From positions 31,920 through 95,919 of the forward strand of contig JAPLGN010000046.1 of NCBI GenBank assembly GCA_026390135.1: a DNA stretch of 64,000 bases. The letters are read 5' to 3'. The notes beneath the pieces were generated by a model that ran no database searches, was not told the origin of the DNA, and saw only the letters and a list, made by a program, of their open reading frames with translations. Position numbers and translations under genes: made by a program. This DNA comes from Campylobacterales bacterium (GTDB lineage: Bacteria > Campylobacterota > Campylobacteria > Campylobacterales > Sulfurimonadaceae). Shown in pieces: positions 45,810 through 53,853 of this stretch. The number at the start of each line of letters is the position of its first letter. The stretch's first letter is position 1.

Positions 45810-45833
45810 CGCTATATCTTAAATGACATAACG
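45810..45833. promoter_or_regulatory. ModE box upstream of globin 2
   Basis: CGCTATAT-N8-ACATAACG, 24 bases, differing in only one base of the two half-sites from the modA box 1. It lies 36 bases before the corrected start of the globin gene on the minus strand. Confidence 0.8.
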
Positions 45834-45890
45834 ATATTATAGAGCAATCTACTTAAAATTTTGTAAATATTTTTTTATAATTTTAGATGA

Positions 45891-45913
45891 TTTTCTGAGC
45901 AATGCTCAGAAAA
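45891..45913. terminator. Perfect hairpin after the Mop region
   Basis: TTTTCTGAGC-AAT-GCTCAGAAAA, a 10-base perfect inverted repeat just after the end of the interrupted Mop gene. There is no clear T run, so it may be a weak terminator or a protective 3' hairpin between convergent-facing transcripts. Confidence 0.5.
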
Positions 45914-45919
45914 ATGGAG

Positions 45920-46132
45920 TTATTTTGCGAGGATAATAAAATTAGATTTGATAAGTGCGTAGACCGTATCACCCACTTTGAAATCCAAATCTTCAACTGA
46001 GTCTTCAGTAATAACGGCAGTTAATGTCTGATCGCCCATAGAAAGCTTTAATTCACCATTAACAATACCGTTTTTTACTTCTGTAACTTTAGTTTCGATA
46101 ATATTACGAATACTAATTTGACTTGGCTTCTC
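45920..46132 (-). pseudogene. Second Mop domain, separated from the first by an in-frame stop
   Basis: Reading on in the same frame beyond the TAA of the mop gene gives about 70 more codons to a proper stop at 45920, and they encode a full Mop domain (SIRNIIETKVTEVKNG ... LTAVITEDSVEDL ... VYALIKSNFIILAK) that matches the first one along its length. It has no ATG, GTG or TTG near its start. The natural protein would be a two-domain molbindin of about 138 residues. Either the TAA is a mutation, or the stop is read through. Confidence 0.75.
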
Positions 46133-46336
46133 TTATGCAACCATCACAAATGGCGCCTTAATAATTGCATAGATACTATCACCCATTTTTAAAGCCATAT
46201 CTTCAACTGAATCATTGGTTATAACTGCAGTTAATGTTGCGCCACCACCGATAGAAAGAATAATTTCACTGTTGATTTTACCCGATTTAATCTCGGTAAT
46301 CGTCCCTTTTAACTCATTACGTGCACTGGTTTTCAT
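46133..46336 (-). CDS. mop: Molybdopterin/molybdate-binding Mop protein (first domain)
   Basis: A 67-residue Mop/molbindin (TSARNELKGTITEIKSG ... LTAVITNDSVEDMALKMGDSIYAIIKA). Mop hexamers store molybdate in the cytoplasm. The open frame ends at TAA 46133, beyond which a second Mop domain continues in frame, so this is either a single-domain product or the first half of a broken di-Mop gene. It is divergent from slyD with a ModE-like half-site between. Confidence 0.88.
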   Translation of the reverse strand: MKTSARNELKGTITEIKSGKINSEIILSIGGGATLTAVITNDSVEDMALKMGDSIYAIIKAPFVMVA

Positions 46337-46405
46337 AACATTCCTTTAAAAATATTTCGAATGTCTGCGGTAATCAAAGTATTTCTAAATTTAGCTTAAT
46401 CTTTT

Positions 46406-46429
46406 GCTTATTATATATTTGATATAACG
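46406..46429. promoter_or_regulatory. ModE-like half-site between mop and slyD
   Basis: On the minus strand CGTTATAT is followed by CAAATATATAATAAGC. The left half and following CAAAT are perfect; the right half is poor. It lies between divergent mop (70 bases off) and slyD (37 bases off). Confidence 0.55.
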
Positions 46430-46465
46430 TTGATTAATCTTTATTTTATTTTATCAGGAACCACT

Positions 46466-46951
46466 ATGACCATCACAAAAGACTGCCTTGTCACTGTCGA
46501 TTATCACATCAATGATACAGAGGGAAAACTCCTTCACGAAGAAGAAGAGCCTATTATCTATCTGCACGGTAACTACGGTCATATTTTTAAAACGGTAGAA
46601 GACGTTTTAGAGGGAAAAAGTATCGGTGATACCTTCAAAATAGTTCTAAATGTAGAACAAGCATTTGGTCAATATGATCCTGAATTGGTTTTAACTGAAA
46701 ACTTGAGCGAACTCCCAGAGGGATTAAGCGTCGGGATGGAAATCGACGGCTACATGGACGATGACTCTGAAGACATAACGATTTATATGGTTTCTGAAAT
46801 AGACGGAGATAAAGCTACACTCGATGGAAATCATCCCCTAGCAGGAATGGATCTCGTCTTTGAGGGAACAGTTCTAGATATACATGAAGCATCAAAAGAA
46901 GAGATTCATGAGATATTAAATCATGAGCATGGATGTGGATGTGACCATTAA
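46466..46951 (+). CDS. slyD: SlyD-like FKBP-type peptidyl-prolyl isomerase
   Basis: About 161 residues from ATG 46466, which has AGGA upstream (the ORF track uses a TTG at 46430). The FKBP core holds YHINDTEGKLLHEE and PIIYLHGNYGHIF with the inserted flap (AFGQYDPELVLTENLSELP), and LDGNHPLAGMDLVFEGTVLDI. The tail ends HEHGCGCDH, a short metal-binding run. SlyD proteins fold proteins and deliver nickel to hydrogenase; the ModE-like site suggests a tie to metalloenzyme maturation. It is convergent with the RND gene, overlapping it by four bases. Confidence 0.9.
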   Translation: MTITKDCLVTVDYHINDTEGKLLHEEEEPIIYLHGNYGHIFKTVEDVLEGKSIGDTFKIVLNVEQAFGQYDPELVLTENLSELPEGLSVGMEIDGYMDDDSEDITIYMVSEIDGDKATLDGNHPLAGMDLVFEGTVLDIHEASKEEIHEILNHEHGCGCDH

Positions 46952-49900
46952 TTCGCACCTCTTTGAGTATAATCGTTGGGCACATCATCCCCTCTGTTAT
47001 AAGAGACTTGAACCTTAAACCAAGCCGCATATAATGCCGGTACAAACACAAGAGTAAGTGCTGTTGCCACAATGAGACCTCCCATAATTGCTATAGCCAT
47101 GGGTCCCCAAAACACGCTACTCGTCAATGGAATCATCGCGAGGATAGCGGCAGCAGCAGTTAATACTACAGGGCGTGCACGACGTACCGTAGCTTCGATG
47201 ATCGCGTTCCATGCGGGTATACCTCGTTCAATATCTTGCTCTATTTGATCAACCAAAATCAGCGAGTTACGCATAATCATCCCTCCTAATGCAATCACCC
47301 CAAGCAGTGCCACAAAACCAAAAGGGGCATTGAAAATCAAAAGCGCCGGAACCACACCGATAAGCCCCAACGGAGCGGTCATAAAGACCATGAACATCAG
47401 AGAAAACCGTTGCAACTGCACCATTAAAAGAAGTAACATAATGGCAAACATTGCCGGAAAAACAACAAAGAGCGCCTTATTTGCCTTGTCACTCTCCTCG
47501 ATGGCCCCTCCCGCTTCGATACGGTAGCCTGAGGGGAGGTTATCAATTATCGGTTGCAAAGATGGCATAATTTTTGTTGTAGCATAGGGACCTTGCACCC
47601 CATCGACTAAATCACTGCGCACGGTTAGAGACATATCACGATCACGCCGCCACAATACCGGTTCTTCAAATGCAGGCTGAATTTTCGCCACGTGTGAGAG
47701 TGGGATCACGACACCTGTTCGTGAGAAGAGCTGAATGTCGCCCAGTTGTTCGATAGATAAGCGCTCTTGCGGTGTAGCACGTACCACAACATCGACAAGT
47801 TCTTCATTGCGGCGAATTTGCGTTACGGCTATACCGTTCGACGCGGTTTGGATGATGTTTTGTATATCCTCCGTTGAAAGCCCAAGCAAACAAGCCTTAT
47901 CTTGGTCAACACGGACGTTAAGGGAGCGTACTTGTTCATTCCAGTCAAGTTGTGTATCTCGAACCAGCGGGCTTTTTCGGACAATATCTCGGACTTGATA
48001 GGCAATTTCACGCACCTTCTGCGTATCTTGACCCATCACTCTAAACTGTACGGGAAACCCTACGGGAGGACCAAATTCAAGCCGGAGCACACGTGCTCTT
48101 ATATCGGGGAAAGCTTCGTTTTTAGCAAAAAGATCCATGAGACGGTTACGCACGCGTTCGCGTTCTTCGATACCGCGTGTAGTGAGCACAAACTGCGCAT
48201 AAGACGGACTGGGGAGCTCCGGTGATATCGACAAGTAAAATCTTGGGGTTCCTACGCCGGTATAAGCGGTAAATCCGTTAATGTCAGAATCGCTCTTGAG
48301 TATGCGCTCCATCCGTTGTACCTGTTTCTGTGTCGCTTCAAAAGAGGATCCTTCACGCAGTCGAAGCTCCACCAACAGTTCGGAGCGTGAAGCCGTAGGA
48401 AAAAACTGCTGTTGTACTAGTAGCATCCCAACACCTGCAAGCCCAAATATCCCTAGAGTGGCACCCAGTACCCACCAACGTCGAAGCACGCTCCATTCAA
48501 TTATGCGACGTAGCCGAGTATAAATCGGTCGATTATAGGGGTCAGAGTGTGACGAAGAGTGGTTCACAGGTAACATTACTGTCCCAAGGTAAGGGGTGAA
48601 GATAACGGCGACCAACCATGAAGCGATCAATGCTACACCGACAACCCAAAAGATACCTCCGGCATACTCGCCAGCAATCGATTTAGCAAAACCAACCGGC
48701 ATAAAACCAGCCACCGTAACCAGTGTACCGGTAAGCATAGGAAAAGCGGTAGACTTGTAAGCAAAGGTAGCGGCACTTAAGCGATCCCACCCCTCTTCGA
48801 GTTTAACCACCATCATCTCCACGGCAATAATCGCATCATCAACCAATAATCCTAACGCAATGATCAGTGCCCCAAGTGAAATACGATCAAGATTCCAGCC
48901 ATTGATATACATTACTATGGCTACAATGCCCAACACAAGCGGTACCGAAACCGCAACGACAATTCCTGTGCGCCAGCCAAGAAATACAAAAGATACGGCT
49001 AATACGATCGCTAAGGCCTCAAGAAAAGAGCGTTCGAACTCCCAAACTGATTCCTCAACTATACGTGGCTGATCCGAATATTTCGTAATCTGTACCCCTA
49101 AGGGTAATTGCTTTTTGATCGTCTGCATACGTTCATCGAGTGCAGTCCCCAGTTCTAAAATATTACCGTTTCGCTTCATCGTCACACCGATTGCTAAAAT
49201 CGGCTCACCGTTGTGGCGAATAGTAAAGCTCTGAGGATCTTCATAACCGGTACGGACGGTAGCCACATCCGAGAGCTTCAGCAGTTTACCACCGACTTCG
49301 ATACTCACATTGCCTACATCGTTAGCGTTATGCACCTTACCGTCGATTCGAACCTGTACTCGATCATTGGCGGTATCCACTGAGCCTGATGGTGTGACCA
49401 TATTCTGATGAGACAGCGCATCGAAAATCACGCGGGGAGACACTCCTAACGCAGCAAGACGGCGCGTTGAAACCTCGACAAAAACACGTTCGCCCTGTTT
49501 GCCTAGAGTATCTACCTTATTGACTCCGGCTACACCTTGTAATTTTCGTTTAATGTCCTCAGCCGTATCATGCATCTCTGCCATCGTCAGATCAGGTGCA
49601 CTGAGGGCATACAGAACACTGTAAACATCGTTAAACTCATCATTATAAAATGGTCCACGTACCCCTGATGGGAACTCGTGACGAATATCCGAGACCTTCT
49701 TTCGTGCCTGATACCAAGATTCTTCTAAATCCTTCTTGCTGGTTCCCCCTTTCATCCACAAGGTTATTGCACCGTAGCCCTGACGTGAATAGGAGCGTAC
49801 ATTATCGAGATGTTCCAACTCCTGCATTTTACGCTCAATACGGTTGATCACTTGATTCTGAATTTCTTGGGCAGTAGCACCCGGCCATGCCACCACGATC

Positions 49901-50046
49901 GTCATGCACGGAACATTGAAGTTCGGATCTTCCGATCTACCAAGCTTGGTAAACGATACGATTCCGGCAACCAACGTGACGATAATGAGAAAAAGGACCA
50001 TCTGAGTGTGCGTCACCGCCCATTGGGAGAGGTTAAAATTCTTCAC
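46948..50046 (-). CDS. RND-family efflux transporter permease
   Basis: Proton-driven pump subunit, 1032 residues, with two sets of six helices around large periplasmic loops. N-terminus NFNLSQWAVTHTQMVLFLIIVTLVAG, the helix 4 region ALGLLVDDAIIAVEMM and GVIALGGMIMRNSLILVDQIE show the RND family; FVWAT-type porter loops include TVRTGYEDPQSF. It is closer to the acriflavine-type (HAE) group than to heavy-metal CusA. Ligands unknown. It overlaps the membrane-fusion gene by four bases. Confidence 0.93.
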   Translation of the reverse strand: MKNFNLSQWAVTHTQMVLFLIIVTLVAGIVSFTKLGRSEDPNFNVPCMTIVVAWPGATAQEIQNQVINRIERKMQELEHLDNVRSYSRQGYGAITLWMKGGTSKKDLEESWYQARKKVSDIRHEFPSGVRGPFYNDEFNDVYSVLYALSAPDLTMAEMHDTAEDIKRKLQGVAGVNKVDTLGKQGERVFVEVSTRRLAALGVSPRVIFDALSHQNMVTPSGSVDTANDRVQVRIDGKVHNANDVGNVSIEVGGKLLKLSDVATVRTGYEDPQSFTIRHNGEPILAIGVTMKRNGNILELGTALDERMQTIKKQLPLGVQITKYSDQPRIVEESVWEFERSFLEALAIVLAVSFVFLGWRTGIVVAVSVPLVLGIVAIVMYINGWNLDRISLGALIIALGLLVDDAIIAVEMMVVKLEEGWDRLSAATFAYKSTAFPMLTGTLVTVAGFMPVGFAKSIAGEYAGGIFWVVGVALIASWLVAVIFTPYLGTVMLPVNHSSSHSDPYNRPIYTRLRRIIEWSVLRRWWVLGATLGIFGLAGVGMLLVQQQFFPTASRSELLVELRLREGSSFEATQKQVQRMERILKSDSDINGFTAYTGVGTPRFYLSISPELPSPSYAQFVLTTRGIEERERVRNRLMDLFAKNEAFPDIRARVLRLEFGPPVGFPVQFRVMGQDTQKVREIAYQVRDIVRKSPLVRDTQLDWNEQVRSLNVRVDQDKACLLGLSTEDIQNIIQTASNGIAVTQIRRNEELVDVVVRATPQERLSIEQLGDIQLFSRTGVVIPLSHVAKIQPAFEEPVLWRRDRDMSLTVRSDLVDGVQGPYATTKIMPSLQPIIDNLPSGYRIEAGGAIEESDKANKALFVVFPAMFAIMLLLLMVQLQRFSLMFMVFMTAPLGLIGVVPALLIFNAPFGFVALLGVIALGGMIMRNSLILVDQIEQDIERGIPAWNAIIEATVRRARPVVLTAAAAILAMIPLTSSVFWGPMAIAIMGGLIVATALTLVFVPALYAAWFKVQVSYNRGDDVPNDYTQRGAN

Positions 50047-51167
50047 TGGTCGCCTTTTGCCGATGGGTCATCACTGTTTTCAAGCGTGCGTTCTATAGGG
50101 CGCACTTTCATCGACGCGTCAAGTTTTTGTGCCCCGACCGTGACGATACGCATATTATCGGTCAGACCCGCGACTCGTACGGTATCGGTTCCATAGCTCA
50201 AGACATTCACTTTTACGAATGCAATTCCGTTTCCGGCAGAATTTAATACCCACACTCCCAGCTCCCCTGCTGTTTTAACAAGTGCACTCAACGGCAAAGC
50301 GGTACCAGACACTGCTGGGCGTGACAATTGGAGTTGTATCGTACTGCCCAACGGCAGATGCTCCATGGCTGAGTAAGATTTTGGTGCATAACGCGCACGG
50401 TAGGTTCGACCTTGCGATGCCGCTAAAGGTGACAGTTCTCGCAGATGCAGTGCCACCGATATCTCATTGTTATCCCAGGAGAGAGCTTTTGCCTTAAATT
50501 GTCGTGCTTGATTCACCATGTATTCAGGCAAATCTGTTACGACTTCACGTTCGTCGTCTTTGGCAAGTGACACTATCGGTACTCCCTCGGCAACGACTTG
50601 CCCGATCTCCATACTCATTGCGGTGACAACCCCGTTGTAGGGTGCTTTGAGCGTTGTATAGCTGTTCTTGTTTTGGGCAACTTTAAGCGCTTTTCGTGCT
50701 TGTTCCATACCGGCATTTGCTGTATCAGAGCGGCTCTTTTGACGCTCCAAATCAGCTGATCCCATAGAACCATCACCCACCAAGCGTTGGAATCTATCCG
50801 CATCCAAAGATGCTTGACGCGCATCTACACTGGCAGCGCTTAGCTGATCCGCAGCGACACCGAGGGCTAATTGATAGTCTGCATCCTCAAGCTTTGCCAA
50901 AGCTTGACCGCAGGTAACACGATCACCGACATTGACAAGACGTTTGAGAATTTTTCCTCCGGTACGAAAACCAAAATCGCTTTCAACTCGTGCACGAACG
51001 GTTGCACTCAACCATCGTTCTTCTATCCCCTCCGTTTTACCGATGGTCGTGACATACACAGAAGTTGACGATGGCGCTTGCATTGTTTCGTGTTCACAAC
51101 CTGTTAGCATAATGAGAGCAACAAGGACGGCAATATTTTGCACACTACTTTTCATTGACTTTTTCAT
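50043..51167 (-). CDS. RND efflux membrane-fusion (adaptor) lipoprotein
   Basis: Periplasmic adaptor of 374 residues joining pump and outer-membrane channel. Lipobox MLTGCEHE marks a lipoprotein. The lipoyl half-motifs (RVESDFGFRTGGKILKRLVNVGDRVTCGQALAKLE; TTLKAPYNGVVTAMSMEIGQVVAEG) surround a coiled-coil hairpin (about residues 100-165). The C-terminal beta-barrel and membrane-proximal domains follow. It overlaps both neighbours by four bases, so the operon is tightly coupled. Confidence 0.93.
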   Translation of the reverse strand: MKKSMKSSVQNIAVLVALIMLTGCEHETMQAPSSTSVYVTTIGKTEGIEERWLSATVRARVESDFGFRTGGKILKRLVNVGDRVTCGQALAKLEDADYQLALGVAADQLSAASVDARQASLDADRFQRLVGDGSMGSADLERQKSRSDTANAGMEQARKALKVAQNKNSYTTLKAPYNGVVTAMSMEIGQVVAEGVPIVSLAKDDEREVVTDLPEYMVNQARQFKAKALSWDNNEISVALHLRELSPLAASQGRTYRARYAPKSYSAMEHLPLGSTIQLQLSRPAVSGTALPLSALVKTAGELGVWVLNSAGNGIAFVKVNVLSYGTDTVRVAGLTDNMRIVTVGAQKLDASMKVRPIERTLENSDDPSAKGDQ

Positions 51168-52648
51168 CGTAGCACCTTCATATATTTATCTTCAGATGCT
51201 GCTTTTAATTCGTTTTGAGATGGATTCCACCCCCCGCCCAAAGCTTTATAAAGCTGTATATCTGCCAAGAGACGTTGTGTCTCATGATCCATCAGGACTA
51301 TTTCACTGTCCAACAGCAAACGTTGAACATCGAGCAGGGCTAATTTGTCTATCTGTCCTTCACGGTACAACAACTCTACCTCCTGCAACGCTCTATTACG
51401 ATTCTGTACGACAGCTTTGAGAGATATTCCCCGCTTTTGCTCTTGGGATCGGACGCTCAGAGTATCTTCCACCTCCTTGACCGCAACAAGGACAGACTTT
51501 TGCCATGTGAGTAAAGCTTCGTTTTCACGCGCACTTTGCGCATCAATACCAGCTTGAATTCGTCCGGCGTTAAAAATCGGAATGGCAAACGCCATAGCAA
51601 CATTGCTAAATGGAACCGGTGCCAAATCAAGCCCATTAATGCGTAGGTCTTCCCGCCCGATAAGCGCGTTCACGAAAAGCTTTGGCCATGTTTGAGATTC
51701 TGCTTCTTTGGATCGTAATGATTCAGCGGTATAGCCTGCTTCAGCAGCCATCAGGTCGGGACGCCGCCGAAACAGATCGCTGGGCTGACCCGTACCGATG
51801 ATTCGAGATTGCGGCCAAGTATACTTGGGGTTAGCAGATACCGGCGAAACGGAAGGATTTTCACCGAGTAAGAGGGCAATATGAGTTTGGGATATAGCAA
51901 CCAACGTTTCTAATAGCGGCAACTGTGCATCGAGAGTGCCAGCTTCTGCTTTGGCAAGGTTTAGCTCAAAACGACTGGATTGCCCCTCTGTAAATCGTCG
52001 AGAGATCAGGCGTGCGCTCTCATGATAGGTTTTTACCAATTCCTCAAGGAGATCCAGACGTTGCTCTGCCCCACGCAAAATAAAGTACTGACGTGCTATT
52101 TCACTGGTTATCAACAGCCGTGTACCCTCAGCGCCGGACTCTGCTGCTATTGCATCAGACTTTGCAGCATTAGCGGCGGCACGTATTCCACCACTCACAT
52201 CAATTTCCCAAGCTATATCAATACCGGCTCGATAAGCCCTCAAATCGGGCAAGCCCTGCTTATAGGGTGCTGGAAGTCCACTATGAGCTGTCGAAGCAGA
52301 TGTTTGGAAATTTAAGGTCGGCCAAAGACGCGAGTCTTGCGCATCAAGTCCTGCACGTGCAGCTTTTATACGGCTCATTGCGATTCGAATATCATGATTG
52401 GCGTTAAGAGCTTTTTCGATCAGGGCGGTTAATACAGGATCATTAAATTTCGCCCACCACTGTATATCATCTGATTGCGCATCCACTGTATCTAAGTGGT
52501 AAAAACTTGCTGAAAGAGTCGTATCAAGCTTGGGAATATCCGCTTGAGGAGTTGTGCAACCCGACAATAAAAGTATCGGTGCGATAGAGAGCCAAATCGT
52601 GCGATGCTTTAAAAATGCTATTTTCATAGAAAACTCCCTAACAAACAT
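51164..52648 (-). CDS. NodT-family outer-membrane efflux lipoprotein
   Basis: TolC-like outer-membrane channel subunit, 494 residues, with lipobox LLLSGCTTP and two outer-membrane-factor repeats (WWAKFNDPVLTALIEKALNANHDIRIAMSRIKAARAG; FRRRPDLMAAEAGYTAESLRSKEAE). The motif VPFSNVAMAFAIPIFNAGRIQAGI is typical of NodT. It may start further on at MKIAFLKHR (52627) rather than MFVREFSMK; the lipobox distance favours the later start. It precedes the adaptor gene with a four-base overlap. Confidence 0.92.
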   Translation of the reverse strand: MFVREFSMKIAFLKHRTIWLSIAPILLLSGCTTPQADIPKLDTTLSASFYHLDTVDAQSDDIQWWAKFNDPVLTALIEKALNANHDIRIAMSRIKAARAGLDAQDSRLWPTLNFQTSASTAHSGLPAPYKQGLPDLRAYRAGIDIAWEIDVSGGIRAAANAAKSDAIAAESGAEGTRLLITSEIARQYFILRGAEQRLDLLEELVKTYHESARLISRRFTEGQSSRFELNLAKAEAGTLDAQLPLLETLVAISQTHIALLLGENPSVSPVSANPKYTWPQSRIIGTGQPSDLFRRRPDLMAAEAGYTAESLRSKEAESQTWPKLFVNALIGREDLRINGLDLAPVPFSNVAMAFAIPIFNAGRIQAGIDAQSARENEALLTWQKSVLVAVKEVEDTLSVRSQEQKRGISLKAVVQNRNRALQEVELLYREGQIDKLALLDVQRLLLDSEIVLMDHETQRLLADIQLYKALGGGWNPSQNELKAASEDKYMKVLR

Positions 52649-52679
52649 AGGGAAATTTTACTCAATAGCTAAATTTATG

Positions 52680-53276
52680 TCATTCGCATTTGTTCATCTT
52701 TTTCAATCGGCTTAAATGTTGAGGGGTTATGCCGAGATAAGAAGCTATATGATATTGAGGAACCTTGCTTAAAAGGTGAGGAGTAGTTTTTAAAAACTGT
52801 GCAAATCGCTCGTCCGCATTTTGTACCAATTGAGCAAAATATTTTTCGTGCACCAAAGAGTATGCCATATCGCTCGACCTTCTCATAAACTCAGACCACT
52901 TAAGATGCTGTGAACACAAATACTCTATATCCTCTTTTTTCATGATATAAAATGTGCAATCGCTTAGCGCTTCAAAATGAAGGTTTGACGGTGTTTGATT
53001 GAGATAGCTATCGTAATCAAACACGATCAGATTGGTCAAATGGGAGTTTTCATCATTAAAATAGATATACCACGTTGTATCTTTACCGTTTTCATCAATA
53101 TAGTAACCTCTGGCTGTACCGGATTCGACAAAATAAATACCATTGTGAATTTGCTCAGCGTGGTGAATGGTTTCACCTTTTTGAAAATGCTTTTCAACCA
53201 CTCTATTTGCCAGTAATTCAATTTCACTACTTGTCAAATCTATATTAAGTTTTAAAAATTCAAGAAATTTATTCAT
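52680..53276 (-). CDS. Crp/Fnr-type transcriptional regulator
   Basis: A 198-residue regulator with an N-terminal cyclic-nucleotide-binding-type beta domain (VVEKHFQKGETIHHAEQIHNGIYFVESGTARGYYIDENGK) and a C-terminal helix-turn-helix (VPQYHIASYLGITPQHLSRLKK). The Fnr Cys ligands are absent, and residues binding cAMP are not evident, so the effector is unknown. This layout resembles Bacteroidetes Crp-family regulators. It stands 32 bases before the efflux operon and likely controls it. Confidence 0.88.
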   Translation of the reverse strand: MNKFLEFLKLNIDLTSSEIELLANRVVEKHFQKGETIHHAEQIHNGIYFVESGTARGYYIDENGKDTTWYIYFNDENSHLTNLIVFDYDSYLNQTPSNLHFEALSDCTFYIMKKEDIEYLCSQHLKWSEFMRRSSDMAYSLVHEKYFAQLVQNADERFAQFLKTTPHLLSKVPQYHIASYLGITPQHLSRLKKMNKCE

Positions 53277-53409
53277 TGTGGCATGATCTCCATTTGTAGA
53301 TAACTTTTTATTGTATCTATATCAATATTTTTACGTGTGTTTGGGCTGCCTTTGTATCCGATTACGCGACGTGAACCTTATCATTTTGAATATATATAGT
53401 GTAATAATT

Positions 53410-53829
53410 TTATTCCCCTTTGTCAACTTTCCCCCGCATTTTTTTAATGTTCCCATGCTTTGTCTTACTGTCCATCCGCCGTTTTTGCGAATTGCGGGTC
53501 GGTTTGGTAGGTTTGCGTTTTTTCTGTATCACCATAGCACTTTTTATGAGTTCTTTTAGCCTCCCCAACGCCGCTTCTTTGTTCTCTTCCTGACTTCGTG
53601 ACTCTTGAGATTTAATGTTGACAATTCCCTCTTTGGTAATGCGGTGATCGGTGAGTGCTAAAAGACGTTCTTTGTAAAGATCGGGGAGTGAAGATGCATT
53701 GATATCAAAACGCAGATGAATTGCAGTGGAAACTTTGTTGACGTTTTGCCCGCCTGCTCCCTGAGAACGTATAGCGGTTATCTCCATTTCAGAATCAGGG
53801 ATGGTGAGAGAATTTGAAATTTCTAGCAT
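53410..53829 (-). CDS. arfB: Alternative ribosome-rescue peptidyl-tRNA hydrolase
   Basis: Rescues stalled ribosomes by hydrolysing peptidyl-tRNA. The GGQ motif lies in [19 protein letters not shown], and the basic C-terminal tail ([24 protein letters not shown]) is the part that enters the empty mRNA channel in ArfB (YaeJ). 139 residues, usual length. It lies 24 bases downstream of the helicase gene. Confidence 0.94.
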   Translation of the reverse strand: MLEISNSLTIPDSEMEITAIRSQGAGGQNVNKVSTAIHLRFDINASSLPDLYKERLLALTDHRITKEGIVNIKSQESRSQEENKEAALGRLKELIKSAMVIQKKRKPTKPTRNSQKRRMDSKTKHGNIKKMRGKVDKGE

Positions 53830-53853
53830 ATCAACTCTCTATGACAGGGGAGA

